From positions 1-23,902 of the forward strand of contig CAVKOL010000016.1 of the NCBI GenBank assembly GCA_963658035.1: a stretch of DNA of 23,902 nucleotides. The letters run 5' to 3'. This DNA comes from Paratractidigestivibacter sp963658035. Its GTDB lineage: Bacteria > Actinomycetota > Coriobacteriia > Coriobacteriales > Atopobiaceae. The notes under the pieces are model-generated. The model was given only the letters and a program-made list of their open reading frames with translations, ran no database searches and was not told the origin of the DNA. This document shows positions 1 to 9,005 of the stretch, one piece after another. The translations under genes and the position numbers were made by a program. How positions within the stretch are numbered: position 1 is the first letter of the stretch; the number at the start of each line of letters is the position of its first letter.

Positions 1-133
1 CGACAACGTGACCCTGGACGGCGACACGCAGGCCCACATCGTCCAAGAGATCGCCCTTCGCGGCGGGCGCGCCCTTATCTGCGAGCCCAGTCCTGGAAAG
101 CTTTTGGATTGTCTGGTGGACGCCCTGGCTTAA
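1..133 (+). CDS. C-terminal end of a protein, possibly DUF512/radical SAM (partial)
   Basis: Only the last 43 codons are present, read in the frame that starts at base 2 and ends with TAA at 131-133. The readable tail begins DNVTLDGDTQAHIVQ and continues through a Gly-Gly-Arg segment and a Glu-Pro-Ser-Pro-Gly-Lys turn. DUF512 proteins (a PDZ-like, radical-SAM-like family) often lie directly upstream of der in Gram-positive bacteria and end in a similar 'DD(V/I)TL ... G..L...L' segment. The identification therefore rests on position and a short resemblance. The gap of 62 bases to der carries no obvious terminator, so read-through is possible. No catalytic part of the protein is visible. Confidence 0.4.
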   Translation, partial: DNVTLDGDTQAHIVQEIALRGGRALICEPSPGKLLDCLVDALA

Positions 134-195
134 TCGCGCTTTTGCGCCGAGACCTGCTAATATTCAATCTGTATGTCTATTAGCAAGGAGAACCC

Positions 196-1527
196 ATGTC
201 TAAGCCCGTCGTAGCTGTTGTCGGCCGCCCCAACGTCGGCAAGTCTACGCTCGTCAACCGCCTTTGCGAGACCCGCGAGGCCATCGTCCACGAGTCGCGC
301 GGCGTTACCCGCGACCGCTCTTACCACGACACCGATTGGAACGGTCGCGCCTTCAAGCTCATCGACACCGGCGGCATCGAGTCCATCAAGTCCAAGGACG
401 TCTTTGCCCCGCGCATCCGCGAGCAGGCGCTCATTGCCTGCCAGGAGGCCGACGTCATCGTCTTCTTGGTCGATGGCGCCGTTGGCATCACCGACGAGGA
501 CGAGGAAGTCGCCCGCATAGTGCGCAAGGTCGACAAGCCCGTCTTCTTGTGCGTCAACAAGAAGGACAACCCCGCCCGCGACAACGAGAACCTTTGGGAC
601 TTCTATTCCCTGGGCTGCGGCGAGCCCATGCCCATCTCGGCCACGCACGGCCACGGCACCGGCGACCTTCTCGACCTCATCGTCGAGGCCCTGCCCGAAG
701 ACGACGGCGTCGACGAGGACGAGGGCGTCCTGTCGCTTGCCATCGTCGGCCGCCCCAACGCCGGCAAATCTTCGCTGGCAAACCGCCTGGCCAACAAGAA
801 GCGCTCCATCGTGAGCGACGTGGCCGGCACCACGCGCGACGCCATCGACACCATGATCGAGTGGCAGGGCCAAAAGATCAAGCTCGTCGACACCGCCGGT
901 ATGCGCAAGAAGAGCCAGGTTCACGAGGACATCGAGTACTACTCGCTGGTCCGAGGCCTGCAGGCCATCGACCGCTCGGACGTCTGCCTTCTGGTGGTCG
1001 ACGCTACCGTGGGCATGACCGAGCAGGACCAGAAGGTCGCCAACATGGCCGTCGACCGCGGCTGCGCCGTCGTGGTCCTCATCAACAAGTGGGACCTGGT
1101 CGAGACCGAGCAGCAGCGCGACAAGATCGTCCAGTCCATCGAGAAGCGCCTGTCGTTTGCCTCTTGGATTCCCTGGATCAACATCTCGGCCATGACCGGC
1201 CGCGCCACCGACAAGGTCTTGAAGCTGGCCGTCGACGCCGCCAACGCGCGCGCCCGCGAGCTGCGCACCTCCGAGCTCAACGACCTTCTGCAAGAGATCC
1301 GCGAGGGCGGCCACACCAGGTCCGAGAAGGGCCGCCGCCTGAAGCTGCAGTACGCCACGCAGACTGGCACCAAGCCTCCCGTCATCTCTTTTTGGTGCAA
1401 CGCGCCGGATTTGGCCGACGACAACTTCCAGCACTTCGTCGAGAACCGCCTGCGTGCCCGCTTCGACCTCGTGGGCACGCCGATCCGCATGAAGTTCCGC
1501 CTCAAGTACGACAAGGATGAGCGCTAG
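196..1527 (+). CDS. der: GTPase Der (EngA), ribosome assembly
   Basis: Der is a tandem GTPase needed for maturation of the 50S ribosomal subunit in the cytoplasm. The 443-residue product has the full family layout. The first G domain has its P-loop GRPNVGKS at residues 10-17, followed by GVTRD, DTGG and NKKD. The second has GRPNAGKS at residues 185-192, followed by GTTRD, DTAG and NKWD. A C-terminal KH-like domain covers roughly residues 350-440. An acidic linker (EDDGVDEDEG) joins the two G domains. The ATG is preceded by AAGGAG at 185-190 with 5-base spacing. The TAG stop overlaps the GTG start of plsY by one base, which suggests translational coupling. Confidence 0.97.
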   Translation: MSKPVVAVVGRPNVGKSTLVNRLCETREAIVHESRGVTRDRSYHDTDWNGRAFKLIDTGGIESIKSKDVFAPRIREQALIACQEADVIVFLVDGAVGITDEDEEVARIVRKVDKPVFLCVNKKDNPARDNENLWDFYSLGCGEPMPISATHGHGTGDLLDLIVEALPEDDGVDEDEGVLSLAIVGRPNAGKSSLANRLANKKRSIVSDVAGTTRDAIDTMIEWQGQKIKLVDTAGMRKKSQVHEDIEYYSLVRGLQAIDRSDVCLLVVDATVGMTEQDQKVANMAVDRGCAVVVLINKWDLVETEQQRDKIVQSIEKRLSFASWIPWINISAMTGRATDKVLKLAVDAANARARELRTSELNDLLQEIREGGHTRSEKGRRLKLQYATQTGTKPPVISFWCNAPDLADDNFQHFVENRLRARFDLVGTPIRMKFRLKYDKDER

Positions 1528-2192
1528 TGGCCCTGGTAACTGCGGCCGCCGCCGTCATCTCGTTCTTGGTCTGCGGCATTCCCTTTGGCCTTCTCATCGC
1601 CAACAAGGAAGCCGGCGTCGATGTCCGCAAGACGGGGTCGGGAAACATCGGCATGACCAACGTGGCCAGAAGCGTCGGTAAGAAGGCCGCCGTCCTCACG
1701 CTGTTGTGCGACCTAGGCAAGGGCCTGGTGTGCATGGTGGCCGCCCGCTTTGCCATCGCGGCGATCTGCCTGGGCGGCGACGTGGCGGCGCTGGGCCACA
1801 CCACGGCTTTTGGCGCCTCGATGTCGGTCGTGTACCTGGCCTGCGTATTTGGGCACATCTTTTCTCCGTACCTGCACTTCCACGGGGGTAAGGGCATCTC
1901 TGTGGGCTTTGGAGCGGCCTTGGGCCTGTGGTGGCCCGTGGCGTTAGGCATTTTGGCCGTCTTCATCGCCTTTGCCGTGCCCTCGCGCTACGTGTCACTG
2001 GGCTCGGTCTGCGCGGCCATCTCGCTTCCCATCTGGTGCTTGGTATGGGGCTTCCCGCCCGCGTCGGTCGCGCCAGTGGCGCTGGTCGCCGCGGTCGTGG
2101 TCTGGGCGCACCGCGCCAACATCAAGAAGCTCATCTCTGGCACCGAGAGCAAGTTCGCCTTCCACCACGACGACAAGGACAAGCGTGAGTAG
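1527..2192 (+). CDS. plsY: Acyl-phosphate:glycerol-3-phosphate acyltransferase PlsY
   Basis: PlsY is an integral membrane enzyme that transfers the acyl group of acyl-phosphate to the sn-1 position of glycerol-3-phosphate, the first acylation in phospholipid synthesis. The 221-residue product is strongly hydrophobic, with about five membrane spans. It shows the three family motifs: GSGNIGMTN (usually GSGNIGATN), GHIFSPYLHFHGGKGISVG and HRANIKKLISGTE. Translation starts at a GTG sharing one base with the der stop, with AAGGA at 1513-1517 upstream. It overlaps gpsA by 8 bases, and GpsA makes its substrate, so the pair forms a functional and translational unit. Confidence 0.95.
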   Translation: MALVTAAAAVISFLVCGIPFGLLIANKEAGVDVRKTGSGNIGMTNVARSVGKKAAVLTLLCDLGKGLVCMVAARFAIAAICLGGDVAALGHTTAFGASMSVVYLACVFGHIFSPYLHFHGGKGISVGFGAALGLWWPVALGILAVFIAFAVPSRYVSLGSVCAAISLPIWCLVWGFPPASVAPVALVAAVVVWAHRANIKKLISGTESKFAFHHDDKDKRE

Positions 2193-3234
2193 CGAGTTTG
2201 CCAAGGTCGCGGTCATAGGCTCTGGCTCGTGGGGCACCGCGTTCGCGGGCCTTGCGGCGAGAAACGCCGCCCAGGTCGTCTTGTGGTGCCGCCGCCAAGA
2301 GACGGCCGATGCCATCAACCAGAGCCACGTCAACCCCGCGCACCTCACGGCCTATGAGCTGCCCGCCAACGTTAGCGCCACGGCAAGTTACGCCGAGGCG
2401 CTTCTTGATGCCCAGGCCGTGGTCTTGGCCCTGCCGTCACTCTACCTGCGCGCAACCTGCAAGGCCCTGGCCCCTTACTTGGGCGCCAGTGTGCCCGTCG
2501 TTGTTCTCACCAAGGGCATGGAGGCCGGCTCGCACAAGCTCATGCTCGACGTCGTGGCCGATGAGCTGGGCGGCATTGCTCGCCTGGCCGTTCTGTCTGG
2601 CCCAAACCACGCCGAGGAGATCTGCCAGGGGCAGGTCTCGGCAGCCGTGTGCGCAAGCGAGGAGTCGGCCTGCGCCCAGACCTTTGCCCGTCTTGCCACC
2701 AACCCGTGCTTTAGGGTCTACGTAAGCCAAGATGTCACGGGCGTCGAGGTCTGCGGCACGGTGAAAAACGTCATCGCCATCGCCAGCGGCGTGGCCGCCG
2801 GCCTGGGCGCGGGCGACAACACCCTGGCCGTCATCATGACCCGCGGCATCGCCGAGATCGGACGCGTCTGCGCGGCCTTGGGCGGCGACCCCATGACGCC
2901 GATGGGCTTGGCCGGCATGGGCGACCTCGTTGCCACCTGCACCTCAAATCACTCGCGCAACCGCACCTTTGGCGAGGCGATCGTGCGCGGCGAGACCCTT
3001 GCGCAGTACGAGGAGCGTACCGGCATGGTGGTCGAGGGTGCCCGCGCCGCCGCCAACATCTTGGACCTCGCGCAGGAGAAGGGCATCGAGGTGCCCATCA
3101 CCAAGGCGGTTCATGATGTTCTTTTGAACGGAATCGATATCGAGAGCGCCAAGGAAACGCTTCTTGGTAGATTACCTCGAGAGGAATTTTACGGAATGGC
3201 CGCGGCCGGCCAGAGGGGAGACTCACATGCTTGA
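2185..3234 (+). CDS. gpsA: Glycerol-3-phosphate dehydrogenase [NAD(P)+]
   Basis: GpsA reduces dihydroxyacetone phosphate to sn-glycerol-3-phosphate, feeding PlsY and later PgsA. The frame is open further upstream, but the GTG at 2185 (product beginning MSSEFAKVAVIGSGSWGTAF) puts the NAD-binding GSGSWGTA loop at its usual N-terminal place. It gives 349 residues, normal for the family, and has AAGGAC at 2175-2180. Other motifs are LSGPNHAEE, the catalytic-lysine segment VKNVIAIASG (Lys194) and GLAGMGDLVATC followed by SRNRTFG. The start lies inside the end of plsY, and the TGA stop overlaps the rpe start by 8 bases. Confidence 0.96.
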   Translation: MSSEFAKVAVIGSGSWGTAFAGLAARNAAQVVLWCRRQETADAINQSHVNPAHLTAYELPANVSATASYAEALLDAQAVVLALPSLYLRATCKALAPYLGASVPVVVLTKGMEAGSHKLMLDVVADELGGIARLAVLSGPNHAEEICQGQVSAAVCASEESACAQTFARLATNPCFRVYVSQDVTGVEVCGTVKNVIAIASGVAAGLGAGDNTLAVIMTRGIAEIGRVCAALGGDPMTPMGLAGMGDLVATCTSNHSRNRTFGEAIVRGETLAQYEERTGMVVEGARAAANILDLAQEKGIEVPITKAVHDVLLNGIDIESAKETLLGRLPREEFYGMAAAGQRGDSHA

Positions 3235-3904
3235 TCAGGTTCGTATCGCGCCGTCCGTGCTTTCTGCCGATTTTTCCAAGCTCGGAGAAGAGCTCGAGAG
3301 CATCCACGACGCCGATTACATCCACTACGACGTCATGGACGGCCACTTTGTACCCAACATCACCTTTGGCCTCGACATCTTGAAGGCCACCAAGCGCGCA
3401 AGCGACCTGCCCGTCGACGTCCACCTCATGATCACCAACCCCGACGAGATGGTTCCCGAGTTCCTGGCCGCCGGCGCCGACATCGTCACCTTCCACATGG
3501 AGGCCACCAACCACGCTAACCGCCTGTGCAACCTCATTCGCGAGAAGGGCGCGCTGGCTTCTGTGGCCATCAACCCTGGCACGAGCGTCTCTGCCCTGGA
3601 TTCCATCATCGACGAGGTCGACATGGTCTTGATCATGACCGTGAACCCCGGCTTTGGCGGCCAAAAGTTCATCCCAACCTCCCTCGATAAGCTGCGCCGC
3701 GTTCGCGCCCTGTGCGCCGAGCACGGCGTGAGCCCCATGGTCGAGGTCGACGGCGGCATCAGCGCCGCCAACGCGGCCGACGTGTGCGCCGCGGGAGCCG
3801 ATGTCCTGGTCGCCGGCAGCGCCGTCTTTGGCGCGGCCGACAGGGCCCAGGCAATCGCGGGTATCCGCGAGGCCGGCAACAACGGACTTGTGAAGAAGGC
3901 CTAA
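3227..3904 (+). CDS. rpe: Ribulose-phosphate 3-epimerase
   Basis: Rpe interconverts ribulose-5-phosphate and xylulose-5-phosphate in the pentose phosphate pathway. The ATG at 3227 has GAGGGGAG at 3213-3220 and gives a 225-residue TIM barrel of normal size. Conserved elements include APSVLSADF near the N-terminus and the metal ligands His33 and Asp35 in HYDVMDGHFVPN. His66 lies in VDVHLMI and Asp175 in VEVDGGI. The phosphate-binding loop segment MTVNPGFGGQ is also present. It starts inside the last codons of gpsA and is followed after 6 bases by the cysteine desulfurase gene. Confidence 0.96.
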   Translation: MLDQVRIAPSVLSADFSKLGEELESIHDADYIHYDVMDGHFVPNITFGLDILKATKRASDLPVDVHLMITNPDEMVPEFLAAGADIVTFHMEATNHANRLCNLIREKGALASVAINPGTSVSALDSIIDEVDMVLIMTVNPGFGGQKFIPTSLDKLRRVRALCAEHGVSPMVEVDGGISAANAADVCAAGADVLVAGSAVFGAADRAQAIAGIREAGNNGLVKKA

Positions 3905-3910
3905 GCCCCT

Positions 3911-5074
3911 ATGCCCCAAAAAACCGTATATCTCGATTACGCGGCCTCGGCACCCAGAAGAGAGCAGGTGACGCAGGCGGAGCTTGCCTATGAGCAAAGC
4001 GACTTCGCAGGCGCCAACCCCAACTCCCTGCACAGCCTGGGGCGCATGGCGGCCCGCGCCCTCGACGGCGCGCGCGCAGACATTGCCCGAGCCCTGGGCG
4101 GCGGCTTTCGCCCCTCTGACGTCGTGTTCACCTCCGGCGGCACCGAGAGCAACAACCTGGCGCTTCTCGGCATCGCGGCAGGGGCGCGCGCCAAGGAATC
4201 GCGCCGCACGCGCGTGGTGATGTCTGCCATCGAGCACGACTCGGTGCTTGACCTGGCGCCCGTTTTGCGAGGGCAGGGTTTTGCCGTGGACCTCGTGCGC
4301 CCCAACGAGCAGGGCAAGCTCTGCCCGGACGCGTTGGCAGAGCTCATGGGCAACGACGTCGCCCTGGTGAGCGTCATGGCCGCCAACAACGAGACCGGCG
4401 TCGTGCAACCCGTGGCCGACCTGGCCCGCGTTGCCAAGGCAAGCGGGGCCCATTTCCACACCGATGCCATCCAAGCCTTTGGGCGCATACCTCTTGACCT
4501 GGGCGGCATTGACGCCGTGAGCATCGCCGCCCACAAGATCGGCGGGCCCGTGGGTGTGGGCGCCCTGGCCGTGCGCGGCCGTGTGCCCGTCTCGCCCATG
4601 ATGCACGGCGGGGGACAGCAGGCCGGCAAGCGCCCCGGCACCGAGGACGTGCGCGGGGCTTTGGCCTTCGCCGCCGCGGCCAAGTGGTGCGCGGCAAACC
4701 TGGAGCACACCCGCTCCACCTGCGCCGAGCGTGCGCAAACCCTCTACCAGGTGCTTTGCGCGTCGGGTACCGGTATCGTCCCCACGGTCTCGACCGAGGT
4801 GGGGCAAGACCGCCTGCCCGGCATCGTGAGCGTCATGGCGCCCGGCCTGGACTCCGAGACCATGATCTTGAAGCTCGACCAGCTGGGCTTCGAGGTCTCG
4901 GCCGGCTCTGCCTGCTCTTCGGGCTCGCTCGACCCCAGCCATGTCCTCTCGGCCATGGGCATCCCCAGAAACTCGGCCTTAGGCTCCCTGCGCATCTCGT
5001 TTGACGAGCGCGTGGGCCAAGAGGACCTCGAAGCCTTTGCCCAGGCCCTTCTTAAAATCGTTTCTCAACACTAA
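3911..5074 (+). CDS. Cysteine desulfurase, NifS/IscS-like (class V aminotransferase fold)
   Basis: This PLP enzyme converts cysteine to alanine and passes the sulfur as a persulfide to Fe-S clusters or tRNA thiolation. The 387-residue product has the expected N-terminus (YLDYAASAP), the FTSGGTESNNLA loop and the HTDAIQAFG segment. The PLP-binding lysine is Lys209 in AAHKIGGPVG. The sulfur-carrying cysteine is Cys335 in SAGSACSSGSLDPSH, typical of group I (NifS/IscS) rather than SufS enzymes. No clear Shine-Dalgarno lies close to the ATG. No scaffold gene (iscU, nifU) or tRNA thiolase is adjacent in this window, so the sulfur acceptor is unknown. Confidence 0.92.
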   Translation: MPQKTVYLDYAASAPRREQVTQAELAYEQSDFAGANPNSLHSLGRMAARALDGARADIARALGGGFRPSDVVFTSGGTESNNLALLGIAAGARAKESRRTRVVMSAIEHDSVLDLAPVLRGQGFAVDLVRPNEQGKLCPDALAELMGNDVALVSVMAANNETGVVQPVADLARVAKASGAHFHTDAIQAFGRIPLDLGGIDAVSIAAHKIGGPVGVGALAVRGRVPVSPMMHGGGQQAGKRPGTEDVRGALAFAAAAKWCAANLEHTRSTCAERAQTLYQVLCASGTGIVPTVSTEVGQDRLPGIVSVMAPGLDSETMILKLDQLGFEVSAGSACSSGSLDPSHVLSAMGIPRNSALGSLRISFDERVGQEDLEAFAQALLKIVSQH

Positions 5075-5123
5075 CCCACAGACCAACCGGGCCCCGCGTG
5101 CCCGCCACAAAAAGGAGACACAC

Positions 5124-5846
5124 ATGAGCGAAGCCGCCTCTCTTCTCAAGCTCCAGCAGGTAGACCTCGACCAGCTGCGCGACGCCAAGGCCTTGAAGGG
5201 CCTGCCGCAGCAAAAGAAGCTCCAGACCATCGAGCTTGCCAAGAAGAAGATCCAAAGCGAGCTCACGCGCATCGTGGGCCAGCGCAAGGACGCCGAGCTG
5301 GCGCTTGATGACCTGGACGCCGATTACGCCCACTACCTGGACGTCAAGGAGCAGGTCACCGCCGAGGCTGCCGAGGGCGAGCACACCCACCGCGAGATCC
5401 GCAGCTACGACCTGTCGCTTTCCTCGCTGGCCAAGCGCATCGAGAAGTGCGAGTTCGAGCGCCCCTCCTATCAGGCCAACCTTGACAAGCTGATGCTGGC
5501 CGAGAAGAACGCCAACCTCACCCTGGACAAGCTCGACGAGGAGAAGGACGCCACCCAGAAGTCCTATGACGAGCAGTCCGGCGAGCTGCGCGCCCGCATC
5601 ACCGAGCGCGCCCGCGAGCGCGAGGCCCTGGCCGCCGAGGTCGCGCCCGAGCACCTGGCCGCCTACGAGACCGCCCGCAAGCGCTTTGGCGGCCTGGCCG
5701 TCGAGGTCCTTACCATGAACGTGCCCTCCGTCTGCCGCGTCAAGCTGCAGCCCAGCCTCTACCACGACCTTTCCCGCGGCCCTCAGATCACCGAGTGCCC
5801 GTACTGCCACCGCATCCTCATCTGCGAGGACGAGGAGAACCTCTAA
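5124..5846 (+). CDS. Coiled-coil protein with C-terminal zinc-ribbon-like domain (zf-RING_7/DUF164 type)
   Basis: The 240-residue product is mostly charged coiled coil (about residues 1-190), followed by a short C-terminal domain resembling the C4 zinc ribbon of COG1579 proteins. Canonical members carry two CxxC knuckles. Here the second is intact (CPYC, Cys225 and Cys228), but the first has only Cys204 (in VCRVKL), and an extra Cys234 lies just before the acidic tail. The metal site is therefore unusual or degenerate. The ATG at 5124 has a clear AAAAAGGAG. A longer in-frame reading upstream has no such signal. The stop codon shares one base with the coaBC ATG (TAATG), implying coupled translation. 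The molecular function of the family is not firmly known. Confidence 0.8.
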   Translation: MSEAASLLKLQQVDLDQLRDAKALKGLPQQKKLQTIELAKKKIQSELTRIVGQRKDAELALDDLDADYAHYLDVKEQVTAEAAEGEHTHREIRSYDLSLSSLAKRIEKCEFERPSYQANLDKLMLAEKNANLTLDKLDEEKDATQKSYDEQSGELRARITERAREREALAAEVAPEHLAAYETARKRFGGLAVEVLTMNVPSVCRVKLQPSLYHDLSRGPQITECPYCHRILICEDEENL

Positions 5847-7096
5847 TGGCAAAGAGGGCCGAGGAGGGCGCAACGGCCGAGAAACCCGCCTGCGACCAGC
5901 GCCGGGTACTTCTCTGCGTCTGCGGGGGCATCGCCGCCTACAAGGCTTGCGAGGTCCTGCGGGGCCTCCAGAAGGCCGGCTGCGAGGTGCGCGTCGCCAT
6001 GACGACCGACGCCGAGCGCTTTGTGGGCAAGGCGACCTTCGGGGCCCTCACGCGCCACGCCGTGGCAGACGACCTCTACGCCTACCCCGAGACCTTCATC
6101 CCACATGTCGATCTGGCCGAGTGGGCCGACCTGGCCCTGGTTGTCCCCGCGACCGCCAATGTATTGGCCAAGATGGCCGCGGGCATCGCCGACGACTGCG
6201 TGAGCGCGGCCCTTCTGGCCGCCGCCTGCCCCGTCATGGTGGCACCCGGCATGAACGTCCACATGTGGCAAAACCCCGCCACGCAGGCCAACGTCAAGAC
6301 CTTGGCAGAGCGCGGCGTCGAGTTCGTCTTTCCTGTTGAAGGGCGCCTTGCCTGCGGCGACGTGGGCGCAGGCAAGCTGGCCGACGTACAAACGATTGTG
6401 GACGCCGCGCTCGCCGCGCTTTCAAACGAGCCGCAGGTTAAAGACCTTCTCGCCACCCGCATCCTCATCACAGCGGGCCCCACGCACGAGGCCATTGACC
6501 CGGTGCGCTACATCGCCAACTCGTCCACGGGCAAGATGGGCTACGCCATAGCACGCGCCGCGATCGCCCGCGGGGCGCAGGTCGTGCTGGTCTCGGGCCC
6601 CGTGGCGATCGAGGCCCCCGTCGGCGCCTCCAAGATCGACGTCGTGAGCGCCCAGGACATGTACGAGGCCAGCATGGCGGCCTTCGCCGGCTGCGACGCG
6701 GCCATCTGCACCGCCGCCGTGGCCGACTATACCCCGGCCGCGCCCGCCGACCACAAGCTCAAGAAGGCCCACGAGCACCTGGACCGCATCGAGCTCGTTG
6801 AGACCCACGATATCCTGCGCGAGCTCTGTGAGCAAAAGGGCGACCGCGTGGTGGTGGGCTTTGCCGCCGAGACAAACGACCTTCTCGCCAACGCGCAGGC
6901 AAAGCTCGCCTCTAAGGGCGCAGACGCCATCGTGGCAAACGACGTCTCGAGAAAAGACTCCACCTTTGGCGCCGACACCAGCCGCATCAGCGTGGTGACG
7001 CCCGCCGGCGTGGAGGCTCACGAGACGCTGCCCTTGGACGCGGTTGCAAACATAATCCTGGACAAGACGCGCGAGCTGCTTTTGACCCGCGCATAA
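5846..7096 (+). CDS. coaBC: Bifunctional phosphopantothenoylcysteine decarboxylase/phosphopantothenate-cysteine ligase CoaBC (Dfp)
   Basis: CoaBC joins cysteine to 4'-phosphopantothenate and decarboxylates the product to 4'-phosphopantetheine, two steps of coenzyme A synthesis. The 416-residue product has an N-terminal FMN-binding CoaC half with VCGGIAAYKACEVLR, the active-site His87 in PHVDLAEWADL, PATANVLAKMAAG, PGMNVHMW and Cys170 in LACGDVGAGKLAD. The CoaB half begins near residue 200 with ITAGPTHEAIDPVRYIAN and STGKMGYA and includes AVADYTPA. The ATG overlaps the preceding stop codon, with GAGGAG at 5832-5837. About 18 residues precede the flavoprotein core, slightly more than usual. Confidence 0.96.
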   Translation: MAKRAEEGATAEKPACDQRRVLLCVCGGIAAYKACEVLRGLQKAGCEVRVAMTTDAERFVGKATFGALTRHAVADDLYAYPETFIPHVDLAEWADLALVVPATANVLAKMAAGIADDCVSAALLAAACPVMVAPGMNVHMWQNPATQANVKTLAERGVEFVFPVEGRLACGDVGAGKLADVQTIVDAALAALSNEPQVKDLLATRILITAGPTHEAIDPVRYIANSSTGKMGYAIARAAIARGAQVVLVSGPVAIEAPVGASKIDVVSAQDMYEASMAAFAGCDAAICTAAVADYTPAAPADHKLKKAHEHLDRIELVETHDILRELCEQKGDRVVVGFAAETNDLLANAQAKLASKGADAIVANDVSRKDSTFGADTSRISVVTPAGVEAHETLPLDAVANIILDKTRELLLTRA

Positions 7097-7111
7097 AGGT
7101 GGTAGTGACTA

Positions 7112-8950
7112 GTGGGAATCCTCATTGGCCTTGAGCACGTGGCCCACGAATGGCCCAACAAGAAGGTGCTCGACGATCTTACCTGCGGCATCCACGAGGG
7201 CGACCGCATAGGCGTCGTGGGCAAGAACGGCGACGGCAAGTCGACCCTGCTTGAGATCGTCAACAAGAGTGTGGACCCCGATCGCGGCCAGGTCACCTGG
7301 CGCGGCGGCATCCACGTGGGCTGGCTGGGCCAGACCGACCAGCTTAAGGACTCCCAGACCGTCTGCCAGGCCGTTGTTGGCGACACACCCGACTACATCT
7401 GGGCAGCCGACCCCAAGACCCGCCAGATCATCGACGAGCTCATCGGCGACCTTGACTGGACGGGGCTTGTGGGCGAGCTGTCGGGCGGCCAGAGGCGCCG
7501 CTGCGACCTAGCGCGCCTTCTTGTGGGGACCTGGGACGTCATCCTCATGGACGAGCCCACCAACCACCTGGACATGCAGGCCATCCAATGGCTGGCCAAC
7601 CACCTCAAGAACCGCTGGCCGCAAGGGGAGGGCGCCCTTCTTTGCGTCACCCACGACCGCTGGTTCTTAGACGAGGTCTCGCTTGCCATGTGGGAGGTCC
7701 ACGACCGCACCGTCACACCCTTCGAGGGCGGCTACTCGGCCTATATCCAGCAGCGCTGCGAGCGCGACCGCCAGGCGGCCGTGATCGAGGAGCGCCGCCA
7801 GAACACGCTGAGAAAAGAGCTCAACTGGCTCGCCCACGGAGCCAAGGCGCGCACAAGCAAGCCAAAGTTTCGCATCGAGGCGGCGCGCGAGCTCATTGCC
7901 AACGACCCGCCGCTGAGAAACCCGCTTGAGCTCAAGCGCCTGGCCGTGAGCCGCCTGGGCAAAAAGGTCATCACCATGAAGGACGTGTCCTTCACCTACC
8001 CAGGGGCCGCAGCGCCTGTGGTCGCTGGCCTCGACTGGCTGATCGGCCCCGGCGACCGCTACGGCATCCTGGGCGCCAACGGCGCGGGCAAGTCGACCCT
8101 GCTGCAGCTCATGACGGGGCGCCTCGCGCCCACCAAGGGCCGCGTCGAGATCGGCGCCTCGGTCAAGTTCGGCTGGATGTCGCAGCAGCTGGACGCCCTC
8201 TCAGACAAACAGGACTGGCGCATCCTCGAGATTCTGTCGCGCTACAAGCACGCCTACATGGTGGGCGGCAAGATGCTCTCGCCCACGCAGCTCTGCGAGC
8301 GCCTGGGCTTCGAGCAGCGCGAGCTGCAGAGCTTCGTGGCAGATCTCTCGGGTGGACAGAGAAGGCGCCTGGCGCTTCTCTGCGTCATCTTGGACGAGCC
8401 CAACGTGCTGGTCCTCGACGAGCCGGGCAACGATCTGGACACCGACATGCTGGCCGTGCTCGAGGACCTTCTCGACTCCTGGCCGGGAACCCTGTTGGTG
8501 GTCTCGCACGACCGCTATCTCATCGAGCGCGTGACCGACGACCAGTTTGCCCTCATGGGGTCAACCTTGACCCACATGCCGGGAGGCGTCGACCAGTACC
8601 TCGAGCTGGTCAACACGGGCACGGGCAAGGCCGACTCAAGGCAAACGAGCCCCAGGCAGGAGGCCATGGGCGCTCCCACCGAAGCCGCGGCAGGAGCAGC
8701 AGGCGCAGCCGAGAAGGGCCTCTCAAACGCCGAGCGCCGCGAGCGCAAGAAGCGCCTCGACGCCGTGGCGCGCCGCCTCGAGAAGCTCGACGGCGAGCCC
8801 GACCGCCTGCGTGCCCAGATGGCCGCCGTCGACCCCTCGAACTTCTCCGCGTTGATGGAGGCGCAGGCCAAGGTCGACGCCTGCGAGGCAGAGATCGACG
8901 CCTTGGAAGAGGAGTGGCTGGAACTCTCGGAACTGTTAGGCCAGGGTTAG
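7112..8950 (+). CDS. ABC-F family ATPase, Uup-like
   Basis: The 612-residue product has two ABC ATPase domains, no membrane segment and a C-terminal coiled coil, the layout of ABC-F proteins that act on the ribosome. Domain 1 has Walker A GKNGDGKST (37-45), signature LSGGQ from residue 123 and Walker B with DEPTNHLD from residue 147. Domain 2 has Walker A GANGAGKST from residue 321, LSGGQ from residue 412 and DEPGNDLD from residue 436. The charged coiled coil at about 535-610 and the 'NDLD' box in domain 2 point to the Uup subgroup rather than EttA. The start is GTG at 7112 with AGGTGG upstream, 15 bases after coaBC. No antibiotic-resistance role can be assigned from sequence alone. Confidence 0.88.
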   Translation: MGILIGLEHVAHEWPNKKVLDDLTCGIHEGDRIGVVGKNGDGKSTLLEIVNKSVDPDRGQVTWRGGIHVGWLGQTDQLKDSQTVCQAVVGDTPDYIWAADPKTRQIIDELIGDLDWTGLVGELSGGQRRRCDLARLLVGTWDVILMDEPTNHLDMQAIQWLANHLKNRWPQGEGALLCVTHDRWFLDEVSLAMWEVHDRTVTPFEGGYSAYIQQRCERDRQAAVIEERRQNTLRKELNWLAHGAKARTSKPKFRIEAARELIANDPPLRNPLELKRLAVSRLGKKVITMKDVSFTYPGAAAPVVAGLDWLIGPGDRYGILGANGAGKSTLLQLMTGRLAPTKGRVEIGASVKFGWMSQQLDALSDKQDWRILEILSRYKHAYMVGGKMLSPTQLCERLGFEQRELQSFVADLSGGQRRRLALLCVILDEPNVLVLDEPGNDLDTDMLAVLEDLLDSWPGTLLVVSHDRYLIERVTDDQFALMGSTLTHMPGGVDQYLELVNTGTGKADSRQTSPRQEAMGAPTEAAAGAAGAAEKGLSNAERRERKKRLDAVARRLEKLDGEPDRLRAQMAAVDPSNFSALMEAQAKVDACEAEIDALEEEWLELSELLGQG

Positions 8951-9005
8951 GCTTTTTCCGTACGCGCTCAATTTCACGCCATTTACCAACCAGGGAGAAA
9001 TATTA

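Noticed and set aside
1972..2184. A longer GpsA beginning inside plsY
   Set aside because: The added part is Ser/Arg/Pro-rich shadow sequence of plsY. The GTG at 2185 puts the NAD-binding loop at the normal distance from the N-terminus.
3098..4942. A 614-codon open frame on the minus strand
   Set aside because: It lies opposite rpe and the cysteine desulfurase, both with clear catalytic motifs. The product is Gly/Ala/His/Val-rich without any motif, a usual by-product of GC-rich coding DNA. Similar long antisense frames at 157-1434, 18221-19522 and 20934-22220 are dismissed for the same reason.
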